From: Evernia prunastri
Taxonomy: Eukaryota > Ascomycota > Lecanoromycetes > Lecanorales > Parmeliaceae
Assembly (NCBI GenBank): GCA_003184365.1
Contig: NKYR01000047.1
Coordinates: 124,001-188,000 of the forward strand
DNA: 64,000 nucleotides
Reading direction: 5' to 3'
The notes under the pieces: generated by a model
The model's database searches: none
Seen by the model: only the letters and a program-made list of their open reading frames with translations
Told to the model about the DNA's origin: nothing
Made by a program: the position numbers and the translations under genes
In this document: positions 9,075-19,094 of the stretch, piece by piece
How the letters are laid out: the number at the start of each line of letters is the position of its first letter
How positions within the stretch are numbered: position 1 is the stretch's first letter

Positions 9075-11351
9075 CTACCCAGCTATCCGATGTACCCCCT
9101 TCATTCCCTTGGTGGCCCCAATCCTCCATAAATCGCGATGCCCATCCATTTCTCGAGCCTTGCCACGGTCCATCGCTTGTGTCTCGGGTGGGAGAGGCCA
9201 ATGTTCCGAGTGGTCCTCCTTCCCATAGAGAAGGACGTCCTCGTAATCTTCGTTGTCGTCGTCATCAACATCGTCGATATCGTAACCTTCCAAAACTTCC
9301 ACCTCTCCCATAGCTATACAAGAAGTTGTCGCCGAAGTATCACTGCTTCTCCGCCCGACAGTGTGTCGATCATCATCGTCCTCCTGCTGCGCATCTCCCA
9401 AACCCCAGACCGTGCTTTCTCTACCGGAAGCTATGCTAGCAGATCGTCTACACTCTTTCTCCATAGGTGGCTTATGCCCGAGTCCCCAGGCCAGCCTATC
9501 ATCATGGGTCATGACACTGGCCGGCCGCATCATGTTCTCATGCAGTGTTGCAAGATCCCCTAAACCCCATACAGTGCTCTGCTGAGCTCCGTCCACGCTT
9601 CGGGGCTGGCTGTCGGGAAGACTCTGATTAGGCTCGCTGGCAGGAAACCAGTCCGGCCTGCTGGGACGGCCTCCTCCCGAGCCTGGTTTTTCCAAGGCGT
9701 ATTTACTCGAAAACTCAGCGCTGCTGCGCACTCCCGGTGGGACGCCGGTATCTCTTGCCATCTCGCAGGTACACTTACGCTTCCTCCCTAAGCCCCACTC
9801 CACCCAACCACCGATCTTGGAATCAAGCTCTTTCGCGGTTATCCGTTCTTTTGCCTCTTTCTTGACACCAAGTCTGCAAAGCTGGACTGTCTCCACAACG
9901 GCGCCCCAAAACCTCATGTCTTTCTTCTCCCGTTGTCCCGCCTCTTTAGTCAAAGCGTCAAGCCACTTGGCCACCTGATCGAGATTCTTGTGAAAAGAGG
10001 CGTCGGGAGGCGCGTTGCCGCGACCGGCTTGACGGTTCAAGCGGGATCGGTGGGAGGCGAAGCTTTTGGGTGTATGTTGGAGGATCATTGATAGAAGGGT
10101 TACGAGGACTGTGGTGAGGGAGAAGACATCTGCCGCTTCGAGCTTGCTGTTGCGGGAACTGATTGACGAGGAGATGGAGGTGCGCCGCTCAGCAGGAGTG
10201 AAAGTTGTGATGAGCGCATTTCGCGGTCGGGAGGCCTTGGTCGAGGAACCGGAGGAGCCGCTTTTCGAGTCTGTGGGTTTAATATTGACCGGCGTGGATG
10301 GAAGAGAGAGGGATGCCCCTCGCTCGGCAGTAGGTGCCTTTGGGATTCTTCTGGAGGTGCGACCACCGGTGGGAAGCATTGTCTTGAGCGCAGCGACTTC
10401 GTGAAGACGGGGTTTGCGCAACCAATTCTCGGGTGCCGCGTGATCGTAGAGCTCGCCATTGTAGGAATTTGAATGCTCGTCCGTGTCGAGGCTTTTGAGA
10501 GCGCTGTAATCGCCAAGGTAGACTCTGTTGTTGTGATCGACCGTAATAGTACCGGGGCGGATTGTCTGGTGGGTGAAGCCTCTGTCGTGAAGATACGCTA
10601 AGGCTGCAGCGAGACAATGGCCCCACGTCAAGAAAATCTCCCGGCGTTCCGCTTTGTCAAGGCTCTTGAAAGCCTTGGGCTGCTCGTCGAGGAAGGATTT
10701 CAGGGTGGTCTCGGTAGCAGGAGTTAGCAGGCTGTAGATGAAGTTTTCTTGCGTGTAGCTTGACCAAATTGATCCAAGATGAGGATGGCGGATAGTCGAA
10801 AGGGACTTGAGGTGCACGATGAACTGCGATTCATCGATGCTGTCGTTCTCGGAGATACCGATCTTCTTCCTTGTGTAGAGGTTTCCATGAACGTAGACCT
10901 TATCGACAGTTTTTGAAATGCCTGGTCTTTTCATGAACGGTTCCACCGGGACGACATCCCAGTCCCCGTATTCGACATGCCCATGAGGCTCAAGCTCTTT
11001 TATGAGAAAATTGAATTGTTCACGGTGAAACTTCTTGTCCAATGTCTCGGACTTGCCGCCGAAGAGGTTGCGCTCCCACAAAGCATCCTGCGATAATGGA
11101 AGATCGTCGTCGGCGAGTGATCTGTCGGTGATCTCAAAGATTTTCTCCGGAACGCCAATTTCATTGAGGATGAGGAAGAAGCGGGGGCTTCTCTCGAGGA
11201 TCCAATCAAGATAGGTAGCGTCTGTCAAGCCGTCTCCAAATGCAAGCACCCGATGAACCTTATCCACCAAGGTCTTGGAGCCCAACTCTCTCTCAATGTA
11301 TGCCGCGGTGACAGTGGTGCTGATCCTCTCATTGGACCACCAAGCAGTCAT
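9075..11351 (-). CDS. Fungal kinase-like protein (probable pseudokinase) with WGLG repeats
   Basis: Single exon, 758 residues, starting at ATG 11349-11351. The N-terminus (AFGDGLTDATYLDWIL...LILNEIGVP) matches what I recall of a fungal kinase-like family. The kinase fold follows: YVHGNLYTRKKI around the expected strand-3 Lys, an ATETTLKSFL hinge region, and ALAYLHDRGFTHQTIRPGTI where active kinases have HRDLKPEN. GDY stands in place of DFG. The catalytic Asp and the metal-binding Asn are therefore replaced, so catalysis is unlikely. Residues 300-420 are disordered and Ser/Thr-rich, then a helical C-lobe-like part (VFSLTTVLVTLLSM). The tail carries four WGLG motifs (near residues 519, 594, 620 and 648) and an acidic stretch. 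A regulatory or scaffold role is inferred. Confidence 0.85.
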   Translation of the reverse strand: MTAWWSNERISTTVTAAYIERELGSKTLVDKVHRVLAFGDGLTDATYLDWILERSPRFFLILNEIGVPEKIFEITDRSLADDDLPLSQDALWERNLFGGKSETLDKKFHREQFNFLIKELEPHGHVEYGDWDVVPVEPFMKRPGISKTVDKVYVHGNLYTRKKIGISENDSIDESQFIVHLKSLSTIRHPHLGSIWSSYTQENFIYSLLTPATETTLKSFLDEQPKAFKSLDKAERREIFLTWGHCLAAALAYLHDRGFTHQTIRPGTITVDHNNRVYLGDYSALKSLDTDEHSNSYNGELYDHAAPENWLRKPRLHEVAALKTMLPTGGRTSRRIPKAPTAERGASLSLPSTPVNIKPTDSKSGSSGSSTKASRPRNALITTFTPAERRTSISSSISSRNSKLEAADVFSLTTVLVTLLSMILQHTPKSFASHRSRLNRQAGRGNAPPDASFHKNLDQVAKWLDALTKEAGQREKKDMRFWGAVVETVQLCRLGVKKEAKERITAKELDSKIGGWVEWGLGRKRKCTCEMARDTGVPPGVRSSAEFSSKYALEKPGSGGGRPSRPDWFPASEPNQSLPDSQPRSVDGAQQSTVWGLGDLATLHENMMRPASVMTHDDRLAWGLGHKPPMEKECRRSASIASGRESTVWGLGDAQQEDDDDRHTVGRRSSDTSATTSCIAMGEVEVLEGYDIDDVDDDDNEDYEDVLLYGKEDHSEHWPLPPETQAMDRGKAREMDGHRDLWRIGATKGMKGVHRIAG

Positions 11352-13127
11352 AGTCGGCCAAAGAAGACCATTCCTGCTGCAGCCCGTGTTACGGTAAAAG
11401 CAGAAGAGGCGTCGGACATGTTTTGAGATGATTTATCCGAGGATTTTGTCGAAAATTCTGCATGTTCCTGGCGTGATGGCTGTGCTGAAAGCAATCAGCT
11501 GTAGAGAAGCCAATAGGTTTATGCACGAGTGAAGCGCAGATAACGCGCATATTTGACCGAAACGTCAAGCTCCCTAGTGAATTCCAAGAAGTACGGCCGT
11601 GGCAAGACTAAGGGCAACGTTAAAGCTCAAGGCCGTTTTTAGCCCGATCCCATATATGCAGGGATTCCGCAGTCAGCACGCCGCTGGACCATGACGAGTC
11701 AAGAGCCTCGCTTGGAAAAGTCAGCCATCGACGTCGCTATGAGAGTCTTAAGTAGTACGTACGTCGTTTCCTTAACGTCCATACACGTGGTGTCTTCTCG
11801 CCCCTTTATCTTTGGTGTCTACTCCTCGGCCGTATTTTGGCTTAACCATCTTTTTCCTTCCTTGGATGTGCGTGATAACTCCATGCCGCATAGGAAGGGG
11901 CGGAGAAGGGTCAAAGTCGTATTAGAGTTGGCAAACGCTTGGACCTTTTCCTACTATTATAGCTTTATATGCGTTGACGGTGGCGACTTATGGCTCATGG
12001 CTGCTGGTGCGGGGGGGAGGGAGAGAATAGAGAATTGATGGGGGAGTCGGTGACGTTGGATGACCTGTTGGTTGTTTCCCGCGAAAGTTTTTAGAGAAGT
12101 GCGAATAGCAGGCATGATGTGGGATTCGCCCGAAGATTGTGCATTGATTGCTTTGGATTGTGACTGGCGGCTCCTGCGGCGTCGTTGATGACTGTAATCA
12201 GAAGGTAGGTAAGGTAAGGTAGGTATGAGGATTTTGTTAGGCTGTGGTTGGACGATATATGATAGGGTAAGCTCTACCCTTAGGACTTAGGTACCTAGGT
12301 AGAGATAAGAAGTGACACTAAGATAGCGGCATCCTCTCCCCTCGGTTCCCACTTCCACAGCTCCCAAATTCCTCGGTAGGTACCTAAAATGTCCTCGCTA
12401 CCTTTACTTTAAAGGCACCTAACCACCTAACCACCTAAACTACTCGTATTCAACGGCAAGCTAAAAGCATGTGTCCTGATTATTGGGATCATTAATAGGG
12501 ATCATTAATAAGTTTAATATATTCCTGACAGCGCGGGATGTCAGGATGAAGGCTGAAACTTCCATTATCCATAGTACCTATCTACCTACCTAGACTTACC
12601 TAGACCTAACCTAAGCTTGTCCATTGGTTCTTCATTCTTCAACCGTCCAACCGTGGGTCGAGCGGGAACAAAACGTTCATGGTCGAAGCTTCAGCTGAAA
12701 GCTTAATTGATCAAATCCAATAGGTAAGGTATGTAGAGTAGGTCTGCTCTGAGATGAGAATAAGTTAATGAGAGCCAAAAGCTTCACGGTTCCTGACTCT
12801 GGGGATCCGGGAAGTTCTGCGTACAGTAATAGGTATCGTAATTAATACAGTGAATAACACAAAGACAGTGCTTACCTTACCCACCATCTTTTCCAAGCAT
12901 AAATTGCTTCTGCCCAAACATATCTCTTCATCTGTTCTAAATGCCTCTTGACTGTCTCTTGACTGAAATTGCCATCGGTCGCTTATCATTTCATACCTGA
13001 CCAGTGAGAAATTCAAGGACAATCAATCGCAATCGAGTCGTTGTCGTCTAAGATGCAAAACTCCAGTTTGTCCTTACCCAGGCTCTCTCCCCTGCACGTC
13101 ATTGCTTACCGGGAAAAGCAGACAACC
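11352..13127. other. Long intergenic region with TAGGTA-type repeats
   Basis: Upstream region of the pseudokinase gene. A 115-codon ATG frame at 11691-12038 lacks motifs and is probably chance. Positions 12205-12310 and 12575-12620 carry GGTAGG/TACCTA runs. The sequence at 12484-12512 holds the doubled unit GGGATCATTAATA. No RNA gene was seen. Confidence 0.55.
12205..12310. repeat. Degenerate GGTAGGTA/TAGGTACC repeats
   Basis: Irregular short repeats of GGTA/GGTAGG ending in the palindromic TAGGTACCTAGGTA. Similar runs recur at 12370-12440, 12575-12620 and 60660-60715. This is a common intergenic texture in ascomycetes; no function is implied. Confidence 0.7.
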
Positions 13128-13430
13128 TCAAAAAGGAAAACCTCCCCAACACAACTGCCAATAGAACACCGAATGAGGCTCTCCACAGCCACCGCCAAGG
13201 AATCTGCCTGTACCTAGAAGCGCATACAGAAATCCCATCATGCAGCTAAGCGCCCAAGATAGAGTGGGACTAAGTATCCATCCGAAAAGTATGTCTCCAA
13301 CAAGCTGCCTTCGCTGAAACGGTGAAACCAAAATAGAAGCTCCATGTTCAAGAATTCCAATCATCATCGGCAAAAGCAACAAGACATCTGCCGTCCGGCT
13401 AATGAGTACGCCCGGATGTCCCGAAAAAGA
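13128..13430 (-). CDS. Possible exon of a membrane protein (fragment)
   Basis: From an acceptor-like TTTTAATAG (ending at 13431) the minus strand is open to a TGA at 13128. It encodes about 100 residues with two hydrophobic spans (DVLLLLPMMIGIL and LSWALSCMMGFLYALLGTG) and a Gly/Trp-rich end. No start codon or upstream exon could be placed, so it may be the last exon of an unrecognised gene, a relic or chance. Confidence 0.3.
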   Translation of the reverse strand, partial: SFSGHPGVLISRTADVLLLLPMMIGILEHGASILVSPFQRRQLVGDILFGWILSPTLSWALSCMMGFLYALLGTGRFLGGGCGEPHSVFYWQLCWGGFPF

Positions 13431-13561
13431 GCACTATTAAAATCAATCTTTCCTCCCTTGTCCACTGGAAGACTTGCACACAAGCTTCAGACCTGGGATG
13501 ACATTGAACCTCAGGGATCGTGATCCGACCTCGTCCGAGAACATTCAAAGCCTTGCAAAAG

Positions 13562-13876
13562 ATGTCTTCATCCAGGCAAACAGCTGGTTACTCGGTGACC
13601 GACAGTGCCAAGTCGCTCAGGGCCAAAGGAATATTCCGAAACGCAGTCTGCAACACTCTCAAGCAAGTATTCTGGCAAGGATTTTGGCTATTCGTCAAAG
13701 CGAATGAGAACGGAGAAATCATGAGATGCCCTTGGCGGGCAGAAACCTTCCTTATCCCTATCCCCCATCTTTCAGGCATTGCTACAACCTTGCGAACTAG
13801 GAAGCTATACAGAAGACTTTCTAGGTACCATCGGCAAGCAGACGTCCCATCTCCCGGTCCTGGCTTGAGATTATAG
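13562..13876 (+). CDS. Small hypothetical protein, 104 residues
   Basis: An ATG frame with mostly C- or G-ending codons in the first half (TAC, ACC, AAG, CTC, TTC, AAC, GTC), more biased than surrounding chance frames. The product is basic, with aromatic-rich NTLKQVFWQGFWLFVKANENG and a basic C-terminus. There is no signal peptide and no family I recognise. It lies opposite the possible membrane-protein exon at 13128-13430. Confidence 0.4.
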   Translation: MSSSRQTAGYSVTDSAKSLRAKGIFRNAVCNTLKQVFWQGFWLFVKANENGEIMRCPWRAETFLIPIPHLSGIATTLRTRKLYRRLSRYHRQADVPSPGPGLRL

Positions 13877-16021
13877 AGAGGAAACAGTATTCACCCTTTC
13901 AACCCGCAAATCCTAGATCTCGATCCTCACCATCCGTGTGTGGTCTGGAGGTATTTAGTTTGTGTTAGGTTCGAATCCTAATGGCGCTGGTTCTAGTGGT
14001 GAAGTGGGCTTCTTATTTTCTCCGTGTGCAAAGGCGGTCGGTCTTCTCGCTTATTTGTCCAATGCCTTCGATGCATGTCTACATTCACAGTCGTTTTTCA
14101 AAGTCTTACATATAGATAGCCACCCTTATCCTCCTCATAATCCATAAAGAAGATGTCTTTCGGCTCACGGGCTGGAACATCTATGCTACCCACAGCTATC
14201 GCCACTGCCCTCCCTCGCTGAGACCCCATCATCCTCGCCTCTTAGCTCGTAGTAACAATAGCCTACACCGAGAAATAGTAATACGTCGGAGCAACACCGT
14301 GTGTCTGCTGCGCAACATTCCCCTGCCACCCATAGACTAGACTCCAGGCCACACCGGCAGCGCTTCAACATCTAGCATCGAAACATCTCTCCAAGCTACA
14401 AACGAGGCAGTCGTTCACTCCAGCCAAGACGTCTTTCCCAAAACAAGAAGACATTCCGTAGCTTTCGACCACGGCAGCACACGGTGGCGAAAGAGGTGTA
14501 GTTTGGACCACATCCGGCACGCACGTCCAGCGGCTTCGTTGCCGCTCGCGATAAATCTTCATTCACATTGACGGGATCGAAAGACATTGAGGATTGGGAG
14601 ATATTGATGGGGGGAAAAGAAGAAAAAAAGAAAGGAAAAAGTAGCGTACAATACAAGTCATAGCTCTTCTGTTTTCGAATCCCGCCTTCCCACCCTCACG
14701 CCCCAAGTCCACAAACCTCGCTCTCCCTTAACGTCCGCGTTCCCATCTTATAGTAAATACCAACTGAATCGCGCTCCAATCCACCTGCTACACACAGGAC
14801 GTACGTATCCACCCACCCACCCATCATCCCCCCTAGAGACCCTCCACCCCCAAGGCCCAAAGCCCTAAACAAACAAAAAAAAACAAAAAAAACACACTCT
14901 ACATCCCGCATGCCCCGTCTGATCCTCCCCCGTCGTCAACAGCATAGATGCCAAAACCCCTTCACCAGATCCTGGCGCACCATCTCCGGTCCACGTCACA
15001 AAGGAGCGAGTGGACCCGCGCACACCTCTGCTCGGACCTCCACTCCGCTCCATACGCTTAAAAGCACACCATTCTCCTCATCGCGATTGTAAACGTTTCG
15101 TAGCTCGAGAAAAGAGGTTTCGCAAACCCTTTGCCAGCGAAGGGTAGGCGCATCGTAGGGGGATGGGAACTAGACTTGATGGAGTCAGAGACCCGTTCCG
15201 CTGGGGTTTGCGCTGTCTTCCTGCGGCTCCTGGGGGGGATTGTGAAGCGCTTCCTCTTTTCAGTTCAGATATGAGGTTCACGATATAATGGCGGTGAACG
15301 AGGAGAGCGTTGTAAGCTTTGCAGGTCAGCTTCTCTGACAGAGTTCGCCTGAGGGCAGAAATTGTCGATCTACTCGATTGAAGAAACGTCATCTTCCGGC
15401 ACGGTGGCGATTGGTTGAGATTTTGCCATTGGAGAGAGGGATAGTTGAAGAGTAAAGCATTGGGAGACGTGTTCAGGCTAGAAACGCATTAGAGCCAGTT
15501 ATTCAACAGTAGAGGGACCGGTTTTGAAGATATACTTAAAGTTTTTGATACTTTAGAGGCTTCAGATTTCAGAGACACAGGTCCATTGGTTTTGGTAATT
15601 CTTCTCGGCTAGCCGGGTCTTGAGAATGGGCTTAGGGCAGATTTGGTGTTACTGATTCCTCTTGGCAACTGCTGGCTAGCTGAGGGATAGAGCACAACCA
15701 GCTTCAACACCGATAAAGCTCGTTTCGAAGCACTACCTGGTAGAGGTAGACCCTGCACCGCTCTGAAGCATTAGGTTATAGTCCCTTCCAGAGTGTTTTA
15801 GCACTCACATATGGTCTTTTGTAGAAGCATTGAACATGTTACTGGCTTAAGGCCGCGCTATATCCGAAACTTCGCCTAGCTTCGTTCCAAACATCACAAA
15901 CACTCACTATTATCAAATGTATTCGCCGTGACCCACCTCACAAAACTGTCTGGCACATAGCTCAACTTTTGCTCCTTGGCTCTGGCAACTCACAGTATTA
16001 GACATCACTCCCGGAGACAAG
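13877..16021. other. Long sparse region
   Basis: About 2.1 kb with no confident gene. Positions 14870-14895 hold A-runs (AAACAAAAAAA) and 14810-14860 a C-rich tract. A tRNA T-arm-like stretch at 13966-13983 has no matching acceptor stem. A 104-codon minus-strand frame at 15078-15392 is listed separately. Confidence 0.5.
15078..15392 (-). CDS. Doubtful small ORF, 104 residues
   Basis: ATG at 15390-15392. The product is Ser/Arg/Leu-rich and basic, with a possible helical N-terminus (ISALRRTLSEKLTCKAYNALL). There is no signal peptide, domain or intron. It is listed only because it is the longest ATG frame in a 2-kb gap. Confidence 0.2.
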   Translation of the reverse strand: MTFLQSSRSTISALRRTLSEKLTCKAYNALLVHRHYIVNLISELKRGSASQSPPGAAGRQRKPQRNGSLTPSSLVPIPLRCAYPSLAKGLRNLFSRATKRLQSR

Positions 16022-16117
16022 GTATGTCAAGCCCTAAAGTGTCCTATCAGAAGTTCTTCCGTATGGTTTATGAGGTGAAAGCACACATCAGAAGATAAAA
16101 CGCTAACTCGTTTCTAG
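16022..16117 (+). other. Probable 5'-UTR intron
   Basis: GTATGT donor at 16022, a perfect GCTAAC branch-like sequence and a TTTCTAG acceptor ending at 16117, 37 bases before the ATG of the next gene. These signals support transcription through this segment. Confidence 0.55.
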
Positions 16118-16154
16118 TCAATCATCAAGAAAGGCATTCTTCACAGGCGCAGAC

Positions 16155-18629
16155 ATGGCAGAGAAAGCAACTAAGAAGCTCCACGGGCTTCAAAAGCAAA
16201 ACTTTGCTTCGGAGCTTAGAAAGCAGAAACTGGACAAAGACAAAGCAGATACAAAGCCATTTGACGATGATGAAGATGAGGATTTTTTGGACTCAGACTG
16301 TCAGAACATGTATTATGACACTGCTGAAGATGCAGATGATGAAATTGATAGCGAGGATGACTATGAGGTGATCCGTCCTTTGAATATCAAAAAGGCCAGG
16401 CCCGGTAAAGATAGTGATCAAGGTATGCAGTGTAGTCCTTTGAACTCAATGTCTCTCGCGGGAAAGTGTCGCTGCCGAGAGAATCAAGGCTGAATTTTCA
16501 CTTATTAGTTCATCCATCAACAAGTGTTCACAAGCAAAACACAGAAAGTATCGCACATACACACCGTCATCTAAAGTGGACAGACAATCTTGCTCAACTT
16601 CAGAATAGTAAGTAAGACTCTTCTTCAAGACTCGAAACAAATCTAGCAGGTCGCGCAGCTCACGCAAATCTGTAGGTTCTGCTGGTGCCCCTAGTCACAC
16701 AGCGCCAACAGCCTCGGAAGACAGCTTGCCTCTAGCTTCGACACTGTATCCTGAACCTCTCTCAGTGCGCCAAAACTCGAAACTTCTACATCCTTCCCCA
16801 CCGCTACGTCGTCGCAAAGGCTCAATGGCTCTGGGAAAGAAAACTTCCAGTAGCATTACTGCGCATAGCAAGATGGACGTGACAGGAGATAACCAGAGCC
16901 CACTCCAAGACCATGGTCATACTATGAAGAATGGCCACAACAGCGATACCTATCTAGCCCCTTCCCATCATGATTGGTTGCCCAAGGCAGGTGGCTATCA
17001 GGACGTGTCTTCTGGTGAGGACCAGGGTGATGGAGCGGGATTCGATCGGAGCAGCGCAACGCCCACGAGCTCCGACAATTTTATCTTGAAGCACAAGACG
17101 AGCGGCTTCCCAAAGGCGGATGCTGTGTTAGGGTATGGCGAGGATTTGGAGATCATCCCCAAGAAGAGCATGACAAACCTGGTCACATCGCCAAAGGCCG
17201 GTCACGAGAAGAAGCCCTTACGCAAGCTGTTTCATAGTAAGGGAAGCAAAGAGTCGACAACTCCACCTCCTTCTTCGGGGAAAGCCGAGGGGCGTGTGAC
17301 AATCTCGGCACCAACGCTGGTTAATGCCTCACCGGATGCCAGAGTTCTGCTAAACTCGGCATCCTCCCTAGTTGACTCTTCACCAGACGCCAAGAATGTG
17401 GCGAATTATTCGAGACCACTCGTGCATCGTTGTCCTAGCGATGCATCAATCGGATCACCCGTGGTATGTGGCCTTTCAAGCTCTGCATCGTACAATTCCA
17501 ACCCATATCCGGGTCCGAGTACAAGCACTGGAGGGTTTACTGGCAAGTCTGGAAGAATCCCAGCCGGTGTCAACACCTCATTGGTGAGTGAAGCTCTGAC
17601 AGCCAATTGCTCAATGCTGATAACGGGCAGGTCCATGAGCGCTCAGAAGCTTCTGCTGCACATGGGAACCAAATTGCTGATGAGCATGGTGCTATTCGCG
17701 AAACCTCGATCACCGAGATGAATCCCAATGCAAGTGACGATGACTCATTCAACGCATCAGACTACTCCGGCGATGAGAATAGTGTCCAACAAGCAGTGGC
17801 AATACCAATCATCTTCAGCGGAAGAGCGAAGCTCGTGAACATTAGCTCACACAACGGAGCCAATCATGCAGCTTCAAGCAATGAATCAAGCATGGGTAGT
17901 GCTATTGCTCCTGATAGAGCGCAAATGACTGATGAAGAAGCTATGGCACTGGGGGCGCAGGATGCTGACCGATACTTCGCCAACGGCTTGACTTCGCAGA
18001 CTCGCAACGCGATTACTGATACAGAAGATCCATTCGTTGGCCCCGCACTGCAAAACATGCTAGTAGAGCCTGCGAACGAGATCGCCGCTAAAGAAATGGA
18101 GAAGATTAAGGCTGCTCGCAAGGCAAGAAACATGGGCACGGGCGGTGGCTTAGTGGAGAGAATGAATGCTTTGCTCGCCAAGGTTGATACTCACACGAGG
18201 GTCGAGAACACTGGATACGCAACCGTCGGTCCGCATACTAACGATGGCGAGAGTCTGTTGTCGAAGATGCGTACGCTTGGGAAGAAAACCAAGAAGGGGA
18301 AAAAGCGAGACAGCGAAGAGGGGGCGATCCGCAAAGTCGAAGCGGAAAAGGTTCGTGGTCTCCGTGAAGAGAGAGAGATCCATGCGAGGATCAAGGCGAA
18401 GATCGCCGAGAAAGATATGGCTAGTGGGGGCGTCCGGGGTGCTGGAATCGAACGCATTGACTACGGATCGCCCAATCTGAGCACTGCTCTAGGGGGATGC
18501 GGCCCTACAGAGGAGGACCGCACTCATGTTATTGCCGTCGAAAACCGTCATGCAGCAGGCCTGACTGGAGGCCGGGTTCCGAATGACGGCGATCACACCA
18601 CCGCCCGTGGTCAATTTGAAGGATACTAG
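16155..18629 (+). CDS. Large disordered acidic/basic protein, unknown function
   Basis: Four exons, 16155-16422, 16509-16611, 16650-17583 and 17631-18629, total 767 residues. The first and third introns have clear signals (GTATGC...TTATTAG; GTGAGT...GGGCAG). The second is only 38 bases with donor GTAAGA, so its edges are uncertain. The N-terminus is Lys-rich (KKLHGLQKQNF), then strongly acidic (FDDDEDEDFLDSD). The middle is Ser/Pro/Gly-rich and disordered. The C-terminal third is more ordered, with DADRYFANGLTSQTR, EDPFVGPALQNM and two Lys/Arg-rich helical stretches that look like nuclear localisation signals. No known domain recognised; nuclear location is inferred only from composition. Confidence 0.7.
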
Positions 18630-19094
18630 AGGTGGCTCCTTACCATACATTGCTGGTCATCAACGGTCTGTAGCCCCTTCTCTTGCACCATCATAACGGT
18701 AGCTGACCATCACACAGGCTTGCTTGAGATGGTTGGATGTATGATTTGGTGGGATCGTTGTCTTCTTCTCCGACCTCGGTCGATCTTTGCGGGCAGGGCC
18801 CCAGCGTTACTTACCTTCTTTGTGGTAAGGAACCGTCTTCATAGACGGATATTCGTATTCCTTGCCTCGACGTTTTCCATAGCATAGATAATTGAACATT
18901 GTTGCCCAGAAATTGATGGGTCGTAGTCCGGAGAAGATTTAGCTCTAGTGCAATTTTCGCCTAGTGGAACTGCTTATCGATAAGCATATCCCCGTTATGC
19001 TTTCAAATGCATTGTCACTACTGTTTTCACTCAATGTCCATTTTGATGAAGCTATTCTTATCCCCCCCAATCTGAAGCCGATGAAGTATGAGCG
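18630..19094. other. Intergenic, 3' and promoter regions
   Basis: Separates two plus-strand genes. No frame or structured element stands out; it presumably holds the terminator of the disordered-protein gene and the promoter of the phosphatase gene. Confidence 0.5.

Noticed and set aside
11691..12038. 115-codon ATG frame as a gene
   Set aside because: Unbiased codon use, no motif, no promoter signature, and it overlaps repeat-rich intergenic sequence.
13966..13983. tRNA-like T-arm (TTAGG-TTCGAAT-CCTAA)
   Set aside because: The stem and loop are perfect, but no 5' acceptor strand complementary to TGGCGCT, D-arm or anticodon arm lies at the needed distance.
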